From Asaia bogorensis (GTDB taxonomy: Bacteria; Pseudomonadota; Alphaproteobacteria; CACIAM-22H2), in NCBI GenBank assembly GCA_945901855.1, contig CAMDLT010000009.1:39257-103256 (forward strand): a stretch of DNA of 64,000 nucleotides. Direction: 5' to 3'. This document shows, piece after piece, positions 9,638-18,757 of the stretch. A program made the translations under genes and the position numbers. The notes below the pieces were generated by a model. The model was given only the letters and a program-made list of their open reading frames with translations. It had not been told where the DNA came from and did no database searches. Positions within the stretch are counted from its first letter, which is position 1, and the number at the start of each line of letters is the position of its first letter.

Positions 9638-10936
9638 TCAATCTGCCGCGCGCTTTTGGTCGGCATCGCGCCAAGGCCGCGCCATGCCCAGCATTTCGGC
9701 GACATCCAGGCCCGAACGCAAGCCATCTTCGTGGAAGCCGTAGCCGGTCCACGCCCCGCAGAAATAGAGGCCGCGCTTGCCCTGGATTTCGCCCAAACGC
9801 TTCTGCGCCGCCATCGCCGCTTCGTCGAAAACCGGATGCATGTAGTCGAAACTGGCGAGCGTTTTGGCGGGATCGGGCGGCGTCAGGGGATTGAGCGTCA
9901 CGAACAGCGGCACGTCGGCATCGAGGCCTTGCAGCAGATTCATCCAGTAGGTGACGCAAACGTCGATCTGCTGGTGGCGCCGCTCGGCCAGATAGTTCCA
10001 GCTGGACCACGCCGCTTTGCGCTTGGGCATCTGGCCCGCATCCTGGTGCAGCACTGCAAGGTTGGGCTGGAACTTGAACTTCTCCAGCAATTCACGTTCG
10101 AGCGCGCTGGCGCCGTCGCCCAGCAACGACAGCGTTTCGTCGGCATGGCCCGCGCACACGATGCGCTCGAAAGTGCGCCACGCGCCGTCGGCATCGCGAA
10201 CGCGCAAACCCGCCGCGTCGATGGCGCTGGCGCCCTTGGCGCGCGTGAGCGCGGAACCGGCATCGGCCAGCAGCTTGCCGATATAGGTTTTGCTGCCGCC
10301 TTTGACCGTGCGCCACAGCGGCCGGTCGAAAATCTGCAACAGCCCGTGGTTGCGGAAGAACCGCGCGAGGCTGACGGCCGGAAAATCCATCATCGTCTTG
10401 GCCGGGCACGACCAGATCGCCGCCGCCATCGGCAGCAGATGGTTTTCGACGAACACCCGGCTGTAGCCGCCGTCGGCAAGGAACGTGCCGAGGCTGCGCG
10501 CATCGTTGTCGCCATTGGCGCACAGCGCCGTCGCTTCGCGGAAAAACCGCAAGCAGTCGGCGAGCATGCGCCAATGGCTGGGGCGCAGCACATTGCGCCG
10601 CTGCGCGAACAGCCCGCCAAGCGTGCCGCCCGAATATTCGATGCGCCCGCGATCGATCGATGCGGCAAACGACATCTCGGACACGCGCGCTTCCACGCCC
10701 AGATGCGCGAACAGCGCGATCAGATCGGGATAGGTCGCATCGTTGAAGACGATGAAGCCCGTATCGACGGGCAGCGTGCGCTTGGTGCCGTCGTCGGCCG
10801 TGGCGTCGGCCAGCACCGTGTTGGTGTGGCCGCCCAGACGGTCTTGTTTTTCGTAGAGCGTAACGTTGTGGCGCTTGGACAAAAGCCATGCCGCCCCAAG
10901 ACCCGAAATGCCCGCACCGACGACGGCGATTTCCAT
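9638..10936 (-). CDS. FAD-dependent amine-oxidase-like oxidoreductase
   Basis: This 432-residue flavoprotein has the dinucleotide-binding start MEIAVVGAGISGLGAAWLL followed by the acidic LYEKQDRLGGHTNT, and a C-terminal FAD motif (YFCGAWTGYGFHEDGLRSG). This subfamily, related to desaturase-type NAD(P)/FAD proteins, is regularly beside DUF1365 and CFA synthase genes. A role in oxidising or desaturating an acyl chain is likely. Its ATG abuts the photolyase stop (TAG-ATG). Confidence 0.9.
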   Translation of the reverse strand: MEIAVVGAGISGLGAAWLLSKRHNVTLYEKQDRLGGHTNTVLADATADDGTKRTLPVDTGFIVFNDATYPDLIALFAHLGVEARVSEMSFAASIDRGRIEYSGGTLGGLFAQRRNVLRPSHWRMLADCLRFFREATALCANGDNDARSLGTFLADGGYSRVFVENHLLPMAAAIWSCPAKTMMDFPAVSLARFFRNHGLLQIFDRPLWRTVKGGSKTYIGKLLADAGSALTRAKGASAIDAAGLRVRDADGAWRTFERIVCAGHADETLSLLGDGASALERELLEKFKFQPNLAVLHQDAGQMPKRKAAWSSWNYLAERRHQQIDVCVTYWMNLLQGLDADVPLFVTLNPLTPPDPAKTLASFDYMHPVFDEAAMAAQKRLGEIQGKRGLYFCGAWTGYGFHEDGLRSGLDVAEMLGMARPWRDADQKRAAD

Positions 10937-12373
10937 CTACGCGGCCTCTTTCAAGGATTGGAACGCGGCCAGCGCTTTTTCGCGCGCGGTCGCATGGTCG
11001 ACCATCGGCTTTGGATAGGTTTTGCCAAGCTCGACGCCCCCCGCCTTCAGCGCCAACGCCGGCGCTTCCCACGGGGCGAACAGATACTCCGTCGGAACCT
11101 TGGCAAGCTCGGGCACGAAGCGGCGCGTATAGTCGCCCTTGGGGTCGAACTTCGCCCCCTGCAGGATCGGATTGAAGATGCGGAAATAGGGCGCGGCATC
11201 GGCCCCGCACCCCGCGACCCACTGCCAGCTTGCCGAATTGTTGGCAAGATCCGCATCGACCAGCGTGTCCCAGAACCATTCCTGCCCGCGCTGCCAGGGC
11301 AGCAGCAGATGCTTGACCAGGAACGATGCCGCGATCATGCGCACGCGGTTGTGCATATAGCCGGTCTGCCAAAGCTCCCGCATGCCGGCATCGACGATCG
11401 GATAGCCGGTTTGGCCAAGCTGCCAGGCCCGCAGCTTTTGCGCGTCGTCGGCCCATGGAAAGGTTCGGAAATCGGCGCGCAACGCCTGCTCGGGCAGGTC
11501 GGGCCGCTGATAGAGCAACTGGTGGCTGAATTCGCGCCAGCCCAGTTCCGACAGAAAATGCGTGGCCCCCTTGGCATCGCCCGCGGCCGCGCGCGCCGCG
11601 TGGAAACATTGGCGCGGCCCGATCTCGCCAAAATGCAGATGCGGCGACAGCCGCGACGTCGCGTCCAGATCGGGCCGGTTGCGGTCTTCTTTGTAGGCGC
11701 CGACGGCGTTGGCCAAAAACCAATCGAGCCGCTTGTTGGCGCCCGCTTCGCCGGGCTGCCAGATTTTGTCCCAACCCTTGGCCCAATCGGGCTTGGTCGG
11801 CAGCAATTTCCAAGCGCCCAGCGCCGCCGATTTCGGCCATGCGGCAGGGGCCGCGATTTTTTCGGGCGCAGGCGCGGGCAAGGGCGGCGCCTCGCTTGCA
11901 AGGCAGGTTTTCCAGAACTGGGTGAAAACGCGATAGGGCTCGCCCGATTTGTTGCGGATCGTCCACGGCTCGTACAGCAGCGCTGCGTTGAAGCTTTTGG
12001 CGCCAAGACCGCGCGCTTCGAGCGCTTGCTTGACCGCCGTATCGCGCGCGATGCTGGCAGGCTCGTAGCGCCGGTTCCAATAGACGCCGCACGCCCCCGT
12101 TTGGGCGATCAGCCGGTCGAGCGCCTCAAGGCTCGGGCCGCTTTCCAGCACCAGCCGACTGCCGCGTTTTTCAAGCGCGTGCGCCAGCGCCGCCAGCGAA
12201 TGGTGCAGCCACCAGTCGGACGCAGCCCCCAGCGCCCAAGCGCCCTCGGCGGCCGTATCGCGGATGTAAACGGGCACGACCGGTCCGCCTGCGGCGCACG
12301 CCGCCAGCAGGGCTGGATTGTCGGTCAGACGCAGGTCCTGACGAAACCAAACGAGAATCGGCGCCGCTTGCAT
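10937..12373 (-). CDS. phrB: Deoxyribodipyrimidine photolyase (class I CPD type)
   Basis: The 478-residue enzyme repairs UV pyrimidine dimers with light. It shows the N-terminal antenna-domain start (ILVWFRQDLRLTDNPAL), and in the FAD domain the motifs GYPIVDAGMRELWQTGYMHNRVRM, DTLVDADLANNSASWQWVAG and IFNPILQGAKFDP, including the Trp-rich and Asn positions for FAD. ATG at 12371-12373 is chosen; an in-frame TTG at 12391 would add six residues. Neither has a clear ribosome site. It is the first gene of a tight six-gene minus-strand run, and a candidate sigma-E-like promoter lies upstream at 12413-12442. Confidence 0.95.
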   Translation of the reverse strand: MQAAPILVWFRQDLRLTDNPALLAACAAGGPVVPVYIRDTAAEGAWALGAASDWWLHHSLAALAHALEKRGSRLVLESGPSLEALDRLIAQTGACGVYWNRRYEPASIARDTAVKQALEARGLGAKSFNAALLYEPWTIRNKSGEPYRVFTQFWKTCLASEAPPLPAPAPEKIAAPAAWPKSAALGAWKLLPTKPDWAKGWDKIWQPGEAGANKRLDWFLANAVGAYKEDRNRPDLDATSRLSPHLHFGEIGPRQCFHAARAAAGDAKGATHFLSELGWREFSHQLLYQRPDLPEQALRADFRTFPWADDAQKLRAWQLGQTGYPIVDAGMRELWQTGYMHNRVRMIAASFLVKHLLLPWQRGQEWFWDTLVDADLANNSASWQWVAGCGADAAPYFRIFNPILQGAKFDPKGDYTRRFVPELAKVPTEYLFAPWEAPALALKAGGVELGKTYPKPMVDHATAREKALAAFQSLKEAA

Positions 12374-12412
12374 AGGGGATTGAAAAACCAAATGTTCGAG
12401 TAAGTATGTTCA

Positions 12413-12442
12413 AGTGTACGCGCAGGCGCGCATCTTGGATCA
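12413..12442 (-). promoter_or_regulatory. Candidate sigma-E-like promoter for the photolyase operon
   Basis: On the minus strand TGATCC (12442-12437) is followed after 18 bp by TACACT (12418-12413), about 40 bp before the photolyase ATG. TGATCC is the -35 element I recall for the RpoE (singlet-oxygen) regulon of Rhodobacter, where photolyase and CFA-like genes are targets. The -10 match is weak. The -35 overlaps the stop codon of the upstream gene. Confidence 0.35.
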
Positions 12443-13033
12443 TATAGCGCGATTCGACGGCGTATTTCCAGACGCGCGCAGTGCGGCCAACGGCACCAGC
12501 CGGTCGCGCGAAAACATCTGCAAACGGTCCCGGCCCAGCAGCAACACCCGCGTGCGCGCGCGCCCGAACAAGCGCCCGATCGCAGGCGACCGCGCGTCGG
12601 TACCGCCCAATTCGCCGCCAAACGCGGGCATTGCCATGCGTCGCCCGTCGAGCGCGAAGCAAGCGCCTTCGATGCGTCCAAGCCTGGTTTCGAGCGCGGC
12701 TTGCGGGCGAAACGACCCGACGATCTCGCCAAAACCGAGCGCCTCGCTCGATGCGGGTTTGTGGCGCAGAACCAGCTTGTCTTCGGCAATCGCCGTGCCG
12801 TCGGCCAGAAAGATCCAGTCGGGCGGGGCCAGCGCTTGCGGCGCGCAAGCAGGCCCCAGGCACACCACGCGCGCGGGCGCATAGCGGCGAACCAGCAGTT
12901 GGAGCTTCGCCAAACTCGCGCGCGGCGCAAAATCGGCGTCGGCCACCACCAGGGTTTTGCGTCCGGGCCAATACAAAGCCCCCGACGGATCGGCGAACAG
13001 CGGCGTTTCTTCGAGGGTGATGCGCGCGTGCAA
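12440..13033 (-). CDS. PdeM-like protein with degraded metallophosphoesterase motifs
   Basis: The 197-residue protein resembles PdeM, the phosphoesterase of the ligase-associated DNA repair set: ADPSGALYWPGRKTLVVAD at residues 14-32, then CFALDGRRMAMPAFGGELGG and a final LGRDRLQMF. All metal-binding motifs are lost: the D-x-H is DAD (32-34), the G-D is G60-P61, the GNH segment is missing and the GHxHP is GSFRP (106-110). The rest is well kept and in frame, so the gene is probably expressed but not catalytic. TTG at 13031-13033 is chosen since AAGGA lies 5 bases upstream; an ATG at 13084 would overlap the previous gene by 50 bp. No ligase or helicase partner is in the window. Confidence 0.65.
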   Translation of the reverse strand: MHARITLEETPLFADPSGALYWPGRKTLVVADADFAPRASLAKLQLLVRRYAPARVVCLGPACAPQALAPPDWIFLADGTAIAEDKLVLRHKPASSEALGFGEIVGSFRPQAALETRLGRIEGACFALDGRRMAMPAFGGELGGTDARSPAIGRLFGRARTRVLLLGRDRLQMFSRDRLVPLAALRASGNTPSNRAI

Positions 13034-13034
13034 G

Positions 13035-13427
13035 TCAGTCCTTGAAATCGACCAGCGCGTCGTCGCCGCCGACGCCCGCGCCATGCTCGCGAATCAAGAA
13101 CGCGGGCCGGTTGGCGATGATGCGCAGTTCCTTTTTTGCCGTGCGCGGCAAGGGAATGCGCGCATTTTTGCAATAGCCGATCAGCGCCGCCGCGATCTCG
13201 GACGCGTTGTAGACTTGCTGGATCTTGCCGCCCGAATCCGGTTCCAGATGCAGCGTCATCGTCAGCTCCAACTCGTCGAACACCATGCGCGTGATCATGC
13301 CGACCGGCAGCGGTTTTTTCTGCGTCCGGGCGAACGCGCCGATCGCCTGCACCATTTCGCTTTCGCGAAAAAAGATCAGCCGATATTCCGACATGCCGTC
13401 CGGCAGGGCCGATTTGCTTGCGGTCAT
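13035..13427 (-). CDS. Hypothetical protein, paralogue of the upstream neighbour
   Basis: The 130-residue protein starts MTASKSALPDGMSEYRLIFF. The segment SEYRLIFFRESEMVQAIGAF aligns with SEYRCILFTWRDIREALVAF of the neighbour, and IAAALIGYCKNARIPLPRTAKKELR aligns with VSAALILQCKDRGIRLPLKSKKQVY. The ATG overlaps the neighbour stop by 4 bp (ATGA), so translation is coupled, which supports this start over the internal ATG at 13394. No membrane segment or signal is seen. The family is unknown to me. Confidence 0.65.
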   Translation of the reverse strand: MTASKSALPDGMSEYRLIFFRESEMVQAIGAFARTQKKPLPVGMITRMVFDELELTMTLHLEPDSGGKIQQVYNASEIAAALIGYCKNARIPLPRTAKKELRIIANRPAFLIREHGAGVGGDDALVDFKD

Positions 13428-13789
13428 GCGACGCGCTTGACCAGTTCGAAGGCGAGAAACTCTTCGGTCTCGGGGCCCGCGATATGCACGACCAGCGCCA
13501 GGCGCGTGTCGACCAGATAGACCTGTTTTTTGGATTTGAGCGGCAATCGAATGCCGCGATCCTTGCATTGCAAAATCAAAGCGGCGGACACGATGTCGCG
13601 CTCGAAACGGAAAACCAGCGCGCGCGGCGTGCCGGGATAGGTCAGCTCGACGCTGACATTGCCGGGATCCACGACAAAATTGTCGGGTTCGCGCACGGGC
13701 ACCGCAACGCCGCGCCGCCGCTGGAAGGCGACCAGCGCCTCGCGAATATCGCGCCACGTGAACAAGATGCACCGATATTCGCTGGCCAT
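13424..13789 (-). CDS. Hypothetical protein, first of a tandem paralogous pair
   Basis: The 121-residue protein starts MASEYRCILFTWRDIREAL and has a central beta-rich part (VSVELTYPGTPRALVFRFERD) and a final KKQVYLVDTRLALVVHIAG. It shares two alignable blocks with the following gene, pointing to an old tandem duplication. The pair precedes the PdeM-like gene in one operon (TGA and TTG separated by one base). Function unknown; perhaps a sensor or DNA-processing accessory given the neighbour, but nothing in the sequence proves it. Confidence 0.6.
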   Translation of the reverse strand: MASEYRCILFTWRDIREALVAFQRRRGVAVPVREPDNFVVDPGNVSVELTYPGTPRALVFRFERDIVSAALILQCKDRGIRLPLKSKKQVYLVDTRLALVVHIAGPETEEFLAFELVKRVA

Positions 13790-13887
13790 TCACGCGTCCG
13801 CCGCTTCACCTGCCATAAGCTCCGCTCATTCGATAACGTATTGCGAATGGCGGCGCAATGGCCCGCGATGCGAAACCGGCCGAAAAC

Positions 13888-16800
13888 CTATGCGGAAGGC
13901 GCGTCCGACGCCGGTTTTTTGCGCCGCCGCGACAGGTCGCGCACGACCACATAGAAGACCGGCGTCAGGAACAAGCCGAACAACGTCACGCCCAGCATGC
14001 CCGAAAACACGGCCGTGCCGAGGGCCTGGCGCATCTCGGCACCCGGTCCAGTTGCAATCACCAGCGGCACCACGCCCAGAATGAACGCAAAAGCCGTCAT
14101 CAAAATGGGCCGCAACCGCAAGCGGCAGGCCTCGACCACGGCCGAGACCGTGTCCTTGCCGTCGTTTTCGAGCTGGCGCGCGAATTCGACGATCAGAATG
14201 GCGTTTTTGGCGGCAAGCCCCACCAGCACGATCAGCCCGACCTGCACCAGGATGTTGTTGTCGAGCCCGCGCACCATCACGCCCGCGAGCGCCGAGAGCA
14301 CGCTCATCGGCACGATCAGCACGATGGCGAACGGCATGCCCCAGCTTTCGTACTGCGCCGCCAGCGCCAGAAATACGAACACGACCGCCAGGATGAAGAT
14401 GTACGTCGCCGTGTTGCCGGTGAGCTTTTCCTGGTAGGCGAGTTCGGTCCACTCGTAGCCGATGCCCGGCGGCAGCGTTTCGTTCGCGACCTTTTCGATC
14501 AGCGCGATCGCCTGGCTGGAGGTGACGCCCGGCGCGGCCGAGGCCTGGATCGGCACCGAGATGTAGGCGTTGTAGCGCTGCACGAGATCGGCGCCGGTCG
14601 AGTCGCGAATTTCGACCAGCGTGCCGAGCGGCACCAGCGCGCCTGTCGCCGAGCGCACGCGCAACCTTGCGATGTCGTCGGGGGTGAGGCGAAATTCGCG
14701 GTCGGCTTGGGCGCGCACCTGGTAGACGCGCCCGAACGCGTTGAAGTCGTTGACATAGGCCGTGCCCAGATTGAACTGCAGCGTTTCGAAGATATTGCCG
14801 ATCGGCACGTTCAGGATCTGCGCCTTGGTGCGGTCGATATCGAGATAGATCTGCGGCGTACTGGCCGAGAAGGAGGTGAACACGCCCGCCAGCCCCGGCG
14901 TCTGGCGCAGCTCGCCGATCAGCTGGTTGGCAGCGCCCAGCACGCGCTCGAGCTCGTTGCCGCTGCGCTCCTGCAATTGCAGCTTGACGCCCCCCAGCGA
15001 CCCGATGCCCGGCACCGAGGGCGGGGGAATGGCCAGGATGAACGCCTCTTGGATCTGCTGCAGGCGGCCGAACAACTGGCCGACGATTTGGTTCGAATCG
15101 AGGCCCTGAGGCACGCGCTCGGCAAAGGGTTTGAGGCCCGCGAAAATCACCGCCGCATTGGGCGCGTTGGTGAAGGTGGCGCCCGAGAAACCCGCGAACG
15201 CCACCGAATCCTTTACGCCGGGCGTCGCCTGCATGATTTCGGTCGCGCGCTTGACGACCGCATCGGTGCGTTCGAGCGACGCGCCGTCGGGCAGCTGGAT
15301 CGCCACGATCAAATAGCCGCGGTCGAGCGGCGGGATGAATCCGGTCGGCACGGCGTTGGAGATCCACACGGTCGCCGCCCCCAGCCCCGCATAGACCAGC
15401 AGCATGATGCTCTTGCGGCGCACGAGATAGCCGGTCGAGCGCGCGTAGCCGTTGCCCATCTTGTCGAAGCTGCGGTTGAAGATGCGCGCGAACCCGCTGC
15501 CCAGCCGCGCCAGCGGATTTGTCGGCGCATGGTGGGGATCGTGTTTTTTGAGCAAGATCGCGGCAAGCGCCGGCGAGAGCGTCAGCGAATTGAACGCCGA
15601 GAGCACGGTCGCAACCGCGATGGTGGCAGCGAACTGGCGGTAGAACTGGCCCTGCAGGCCCGGCACGAACGCCGACGGGATGAAGACCGCCGACAGCACG
15701 ATCGCGATGGCGATGACGGCGGTGCCGACCTCGTCCATGGTTTCGTGGGCGGCGTCGCGCGGACTCATGCCGGCCGCGATGTTGCGCTCGACGTTTTCGA
15801 CGACCACGATCGCGTCGTCAACCACGATGCCGATGGCCAGCACCAGGCCGAACAGCGTCAGCACGTTCAGCGAAAAGCCGAACTCGAGCAGCACCGCGAA
15901 CGTGCCGATCAACGAGACCGGGATCGCCAGAATCGGAATGAGCGCGGCGCGCCAGCTTTGCAGGAAGACGAGCACCACCAGCGCCACCAGCAAAATCGCC
16001 TCGATCAGCGTCTGGTACACGGCCTTGATCGATTCCTGGATGAACTCGGTCGGGTTGTAGACGACCCGGTATTCGACGCCGATCGGAAAATCGCGCTTGA
16101 GCGCGTCCATGCGCGCCAAAATCGCTTCGGCCGTCGCCAGCGCGTTGGAACCGGGGCGCTGGAAGATCGCCAGCGCCACCGCCGGCTTGCCGTTGAGATA
16201 CGAGTTGGTGACGTAGTCCTTGGCGCCGAGTTCCAGGCGCGCGACGTCGCCCACGCGCACCAGGCGCCCGTCGCCCGAATTGCGCACGATCACGTCGCGA
16301 AACTGGCGCAGATCCTCGAAACGGCCTTGCGTGGTGACCGCGATCTGGAACGCCGTGTTGGCGTCGGCGGGCGGCGTTCCCAGCGCCCCGCCCGAAACCT
16401 GCACGTTCTGTTCGCGCAGCGCGCGCACCACGTCGCTGGCCGACAGCCCGTAGCCCGCGAGCTTGTCGGGATCCATCCAGATGCGCACCGCGTATTCGCG
16501 CGCGCCGAACACGACAAGATCGCCCACGCCCTCGATGCGCAGCAGCTGGTCGCGCACGCGCAGCAGCGCGTAGTTTGAAATATAGAGCTGGTCGTAGCTC
16601 TCGTCGGGCGACAGCATGTGCACGACCATCATCAGATTGGGCGAGCTTTTTTGCGTGGTGATGCCAAGGCGCCGCACTTCTTCGGGCAGGCGCGGCGTCG
16701 CGATGGCGACGCGGTTTTGCACCAGCACGCTTGCGTTGTCGAGATCGGTGCCCGCCTTGAAGGTAATCGTCAGCGACATCGAGCCGTCGGCGGTGGTGTA

Positions 16801-17046
16801 GGAGGACATATAAAGCATGTTCTCCACGCCGTTGATTTCCTGTTCGAGCGGGGTTGCCACGGTCGCGGCGACGGTCTGGGCATCGGCGCCCGGATAGGCC
16901 GCGCGCACCACGATCGTGGGGGGTGCAATCTCGGGATACTCGGTGACGGGCAATGCGCCGAACGCGACCGCGCCCAGAATGACCGTGATGATCGACAGCA
17001 CCGAGGCGAAGATCGGATGGTCGACGAAAAAATGCGTGAAGCGCAT
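13888..17046 (-). CDS. RND multidrug efflux permease (HAE1/AcrB-MexF type)
   Basis: This 1052-residue inner-membrane proton antiporter pumps drugs or lipophilic compounds through a tripartite complex. It starts MRFTHFFVDHPIFASVLSII, the classical HAE1 N-terminus, and has two large periplasmic loops and 12 membrane segments. The proton-relay Asp pair is present in VDDAIVVVENVERN (TM4). GFIPPLDRGYL and the C-terminal LVGLAAKNAILIVEFA are family hallmarks. The adaptor gene lies 46 bp upstream in the same operon. No outer-membrane factor gene is seen here. Confidence 0.95.
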   Translation of the reverse strand: MRFTHFFVDHPIFASVLSIITVILGAVAFGALPVTEYPEIAPPTIVVRAAYPGADAQTVAATVATPLEQEINGVENMLYMSSYTTADGSMSLTITFKAGTDLDNASVLVQNRVAIATPRLPEEVRRLGITTQKSSPNLMMVVHMLSPDESYDQLYISNYALLRVRDQLLRIEGVGDLVVFGAREYAVRIWMDPDKLAGYGLSASDVVRALREQNVQVSGGALGTPPADANTAFQIAVTTQGRFEDLRQFRDVIVRNSGDGRLVRVGDVARLELGAKDYVTNSYLNGKPAVALAIFQRPGSNALATAEAILARMDALKRDFPIGVEYRVVYNPTEFIQESIKAVYQTLIEAILLVALVVLVFLQSWRAALIPILAIPVSLIGTFAVLLEFGFSLNVLTLFGLVLAIGIVVDDAIVVVENVERNIAAGMSPRDAAHETMDEVGTAVIAIAIVLSAVFIPSAFVPGLQGQFYRQFAATIAVATVLSAFNSLTLSPALAAILLKKHDPHHAPTNPLARLGSGFARIFNRSFDKMGNGYARSTGYLVRRKSIMLLVYAGLGAATVWISNAVPTGFIPPLDRGYLIVAIQLPDGASLERTDAVVKRATEIMQATPGVKDSVAFAGFSGATFTNAPNAAVIFAGLKPFAERVPQGLDSNQIVGQLFGRLQQIQEAFILAIPPPSVPGIGSLGGVKLQLQERSGNELERVLGAANQLIGELRQTPGLAGVFTSFSASTPQIYLDIDRTKAQILNVPIGNIFETLQFNLGTAYVNDFNAFGRVYQVRAQADREFRLTPDDIARLRVRSATGALVPLGTLVEIRDSTGADLVQRYNAYISVPIQASAAPGVTSSQAIALIEKVANETLPPGIGYEWTELAYQEKLTGNTATYIFILAVVFVFLALAAQYESWGMPFAIVLIVPMSVLSALAGVMVRGLDNNILVQVGLIVLVGLAAKNAILIVEFARQLENDGKDTVSAVVEACRLRLRPILMTAFAFILGVVPLVIATGPGAEMRQALGTAVFSGMLGVTLFGLFLTPVFYVVVRDLSRRRKKPASDAPSA

Positions 17047-17092
17047 GGCTGCTGATCCTTGGGCAGGCTTATCCGGGGGGGGAAGGCCGCGC

Positions 17093-18241
17093 CTAACGCG
17101 ATGCCGGAAGTTCGATCGGCTGGGCCGTCACGCGCCCGCCGGGCCGCACGCGCTGCAAGCCCGCGACGACGATCCGCTCGCTGCCGTCGAGGCCGCTGCG
17201 CACGATGCGATAGCCGTCGATGCGCGGGCCCGGCCGCACCAGGCGCACGGCAACCGTGCCGTCGTCGGCCACCACCCACACGAAGCGCCTGTCCTGGTCG
17301 GCGGCGATGGCTTCGTCGGGGATCAGCACCGCCTTGTAGGGGTTGGAGCCCGGCACGCGGATGCGCCCGAACAGGCCGGGCGTCAGCAGCCCGTCTTTGT
17401 TGGGGAACGTCGCGCGCGCGCGCATCGTGCCCGATGCCGGATCGATGCGGTTGTCGAGAAATTCGAGCCGCCCCGTGCGCGGCAGATCGCGCTCGTCGAG
17501 CAGGCCCGCTTGCACGTCGAACCCGGCGCCCGCGCGCCCCGATTGCTGCTCGCCCGCCTGCACGCGGCGCGTGTAGGCAATGTAGGAACGCTCGTCGATG
17601 TCGAAATTGAAATAGATCGGATCGATCGCCACGACCGTCGCCAGCAGCGTCTGGTCGGCCGCCACAAGATTGCCCTCCGACACGAGCTTGCGCCCGATGC
17701 GCCCCGCGAGCGGACTGCGAATTTCGGTGAAACTCAGATTGAGGCGCGCGGTTTCCTGCTCGGCACGCAAGGCCGCCATGTCGGCCTGGGCCTGCTGGAA
17801 GGTCTGGCGCGTCTGCTCCAGCTGGCGTTCGGGTGCGGTACCGGTGCGCGCGAGCCGCTCGAAGCGCTCGAAATCGAGCTTGGCGAAATCGACGCGCGTC
17901 TGCGCGGCGTTCACGGCCGCCTGCGTGCGCGCCAACGTCGCCTGATAGAGGCGCTTGTCGATGGCGAACAGCAGATCGCCCTCGCGCACGATCTGGCCGT
18001 CGCGAAACCGCGCGGCTTCCAGATAGCCCGACACGCGCGCGCGCAGCTCGACCGATTCGGACGCTTCGAAGCGCCCGGTATATTCGTCCTGCTCGACGAT
18101 TTCTTTGACGACCGGTTTGGCCACCGTCACAGGCGGGGCTTGCGGCGGCCCGCCTTGCGCTTGCACGGGTGCTGGCCCTGCCAACGCCAACGCAACCGCA
18201 CCGACCGCCCAAATTGCGGTCTTCTTGAACAAGTGCCCCAT
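17093..18241 (-). CDS. RND efflux periplasmic adaptor (membrane fusion protein)
   Basis: The 382-residue adaptor links the RND permease to an outer-membrane channel. It begins with a signal peptide (MGHLFKKTAIWAVGAVALAL, cleavage near VQAQ), then the lipoyl-type half ELRARVSGYLEAARFRDGQIV, a coiled-coil hairpin (about residues 95-160, LARTQAAVNAAQTRVDF to ETARLNLSFTEIRSPLAGRIG) and the beta-barrel domain. ATG at 18241 is chosen because GAGGGG precedes it; an ATG at 18265 is in frame but has no ribosome site. No TetR-type repressor gene lies next to it. Confidence 0.92.
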   Translation of the reverse strand: MGHLFKKTAIWAVGAVALALAGPAPVQAQGGPPQAPPVTVAKPVVKEIVEQDEYTGRFEASESVELRARVSGYLEAARFRDGQIVREGDLLFAIDKRLYQATLARTQAAVNAAQTRVDFAKLDFERFERLARTGTAPERQLEQTRQTFQQAQADMAALRAEQETARLNLSFTEIRSPLAGRIGRKLVSEGNLVAADQTLLATVVAIDPIYFNFDIDERSYIAYTRRVQAGEQQSGRAGAGFDVQAGLLDERDLPRTGRLEFLDNRIDPASGTMRARATFPNKDGLLTPGLFGRIRVPGSNPYKAVLIPDEAIAADQDRRFVWVVADDGTVAVRLVRPGPRIDGYRIVRSGLDGSERIVVAGLQRVRPGGRVTAQPIELPASR

Positions 18242-18410
18242 TTTCCCCTCGCCCGAAATCGACATGCCGTGTCTATCGGACGACTAGAGAACGAAACGGG
18301 GTCCGTTGCAAGAGGGGGGCGACACGCAATCGCGTTGGGTGCCACAAAAGCGATCCCCGCCGCGCGCGGTCGCTGGGACCGGCAGCGCGACGGGGACCAT
18401 ATTTTCGTCT

Positions 18411-18647
18411 TTAGTTTTTCTTCGGCTGGTCCTTGCCGGTCGTCGGGCCGGCCGTCAGGCCCGTTGCCGGGCCGGTCGTCTGCACGCCGGTTTCGGTCTT
18501 CTTCGCTTCGGCGGCCTTGGGGGCCTGCGCAACCGCAGGTGCGGTCGCGGCGGGCTTCGTCGCCGGCTGGACCTGGGGCGTCTGGGCGAACGCGACGGCC
18601 GGCACGGCAAGCGTCAAAGCCAGGGCAAGGGCGGCAAACTTCTTCAT
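18411..18647 (-). CDS. Small exported Ala/Pro/Thr-rich protein
   Basis: The 78-residue protein begins MKKFAALALALTLAVPAVAFA-QT, a clear signal peptide, and the mature part is low complexity (Ala, Thr, Pro, Lys, with repeated TTGPATGLTAGPTTGKD). The ATG follows a GGAGAGACCC ribosome site. It is likely a periplasmic or surface peptide of unknown role. Low-complexity composition makes homology calls unreliable. Confidence 0.6.
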   Translation of the reverse strand: MKKFAALALALTLAVPAVAFAQTPQVQPATKPAATAPAVAQAPKAAEAKKTETGVQTTGPATGLTAGPTTGKDQPKKN

Positions 18648-18757
18648 TGGGTCTCTCCGGTTTTTTCGGCGGCGGCACGATGCCGTCGTCGCAAAGACAA
18701 AGCCGGAGGGGGCCGCGCTATTCCGCCTTCAATTGTGGAAAGATTGGGGCAACCCGG

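Noticed and set aside
9434..12403. A very long open frame on the plus strand opposite the FAD oxidase and photolyase
   Set aside because: It is the antisense shadow of GC-rich genes; composition is Arg/Gln/His-rich and lacks domain motifs.
13858..16578. A 900-codon plus-strand frame opposite the RND permease
   Set aside because: Antisense shadow of a clear RND gene; low-complexity His/Asp/Arg-rich translation.
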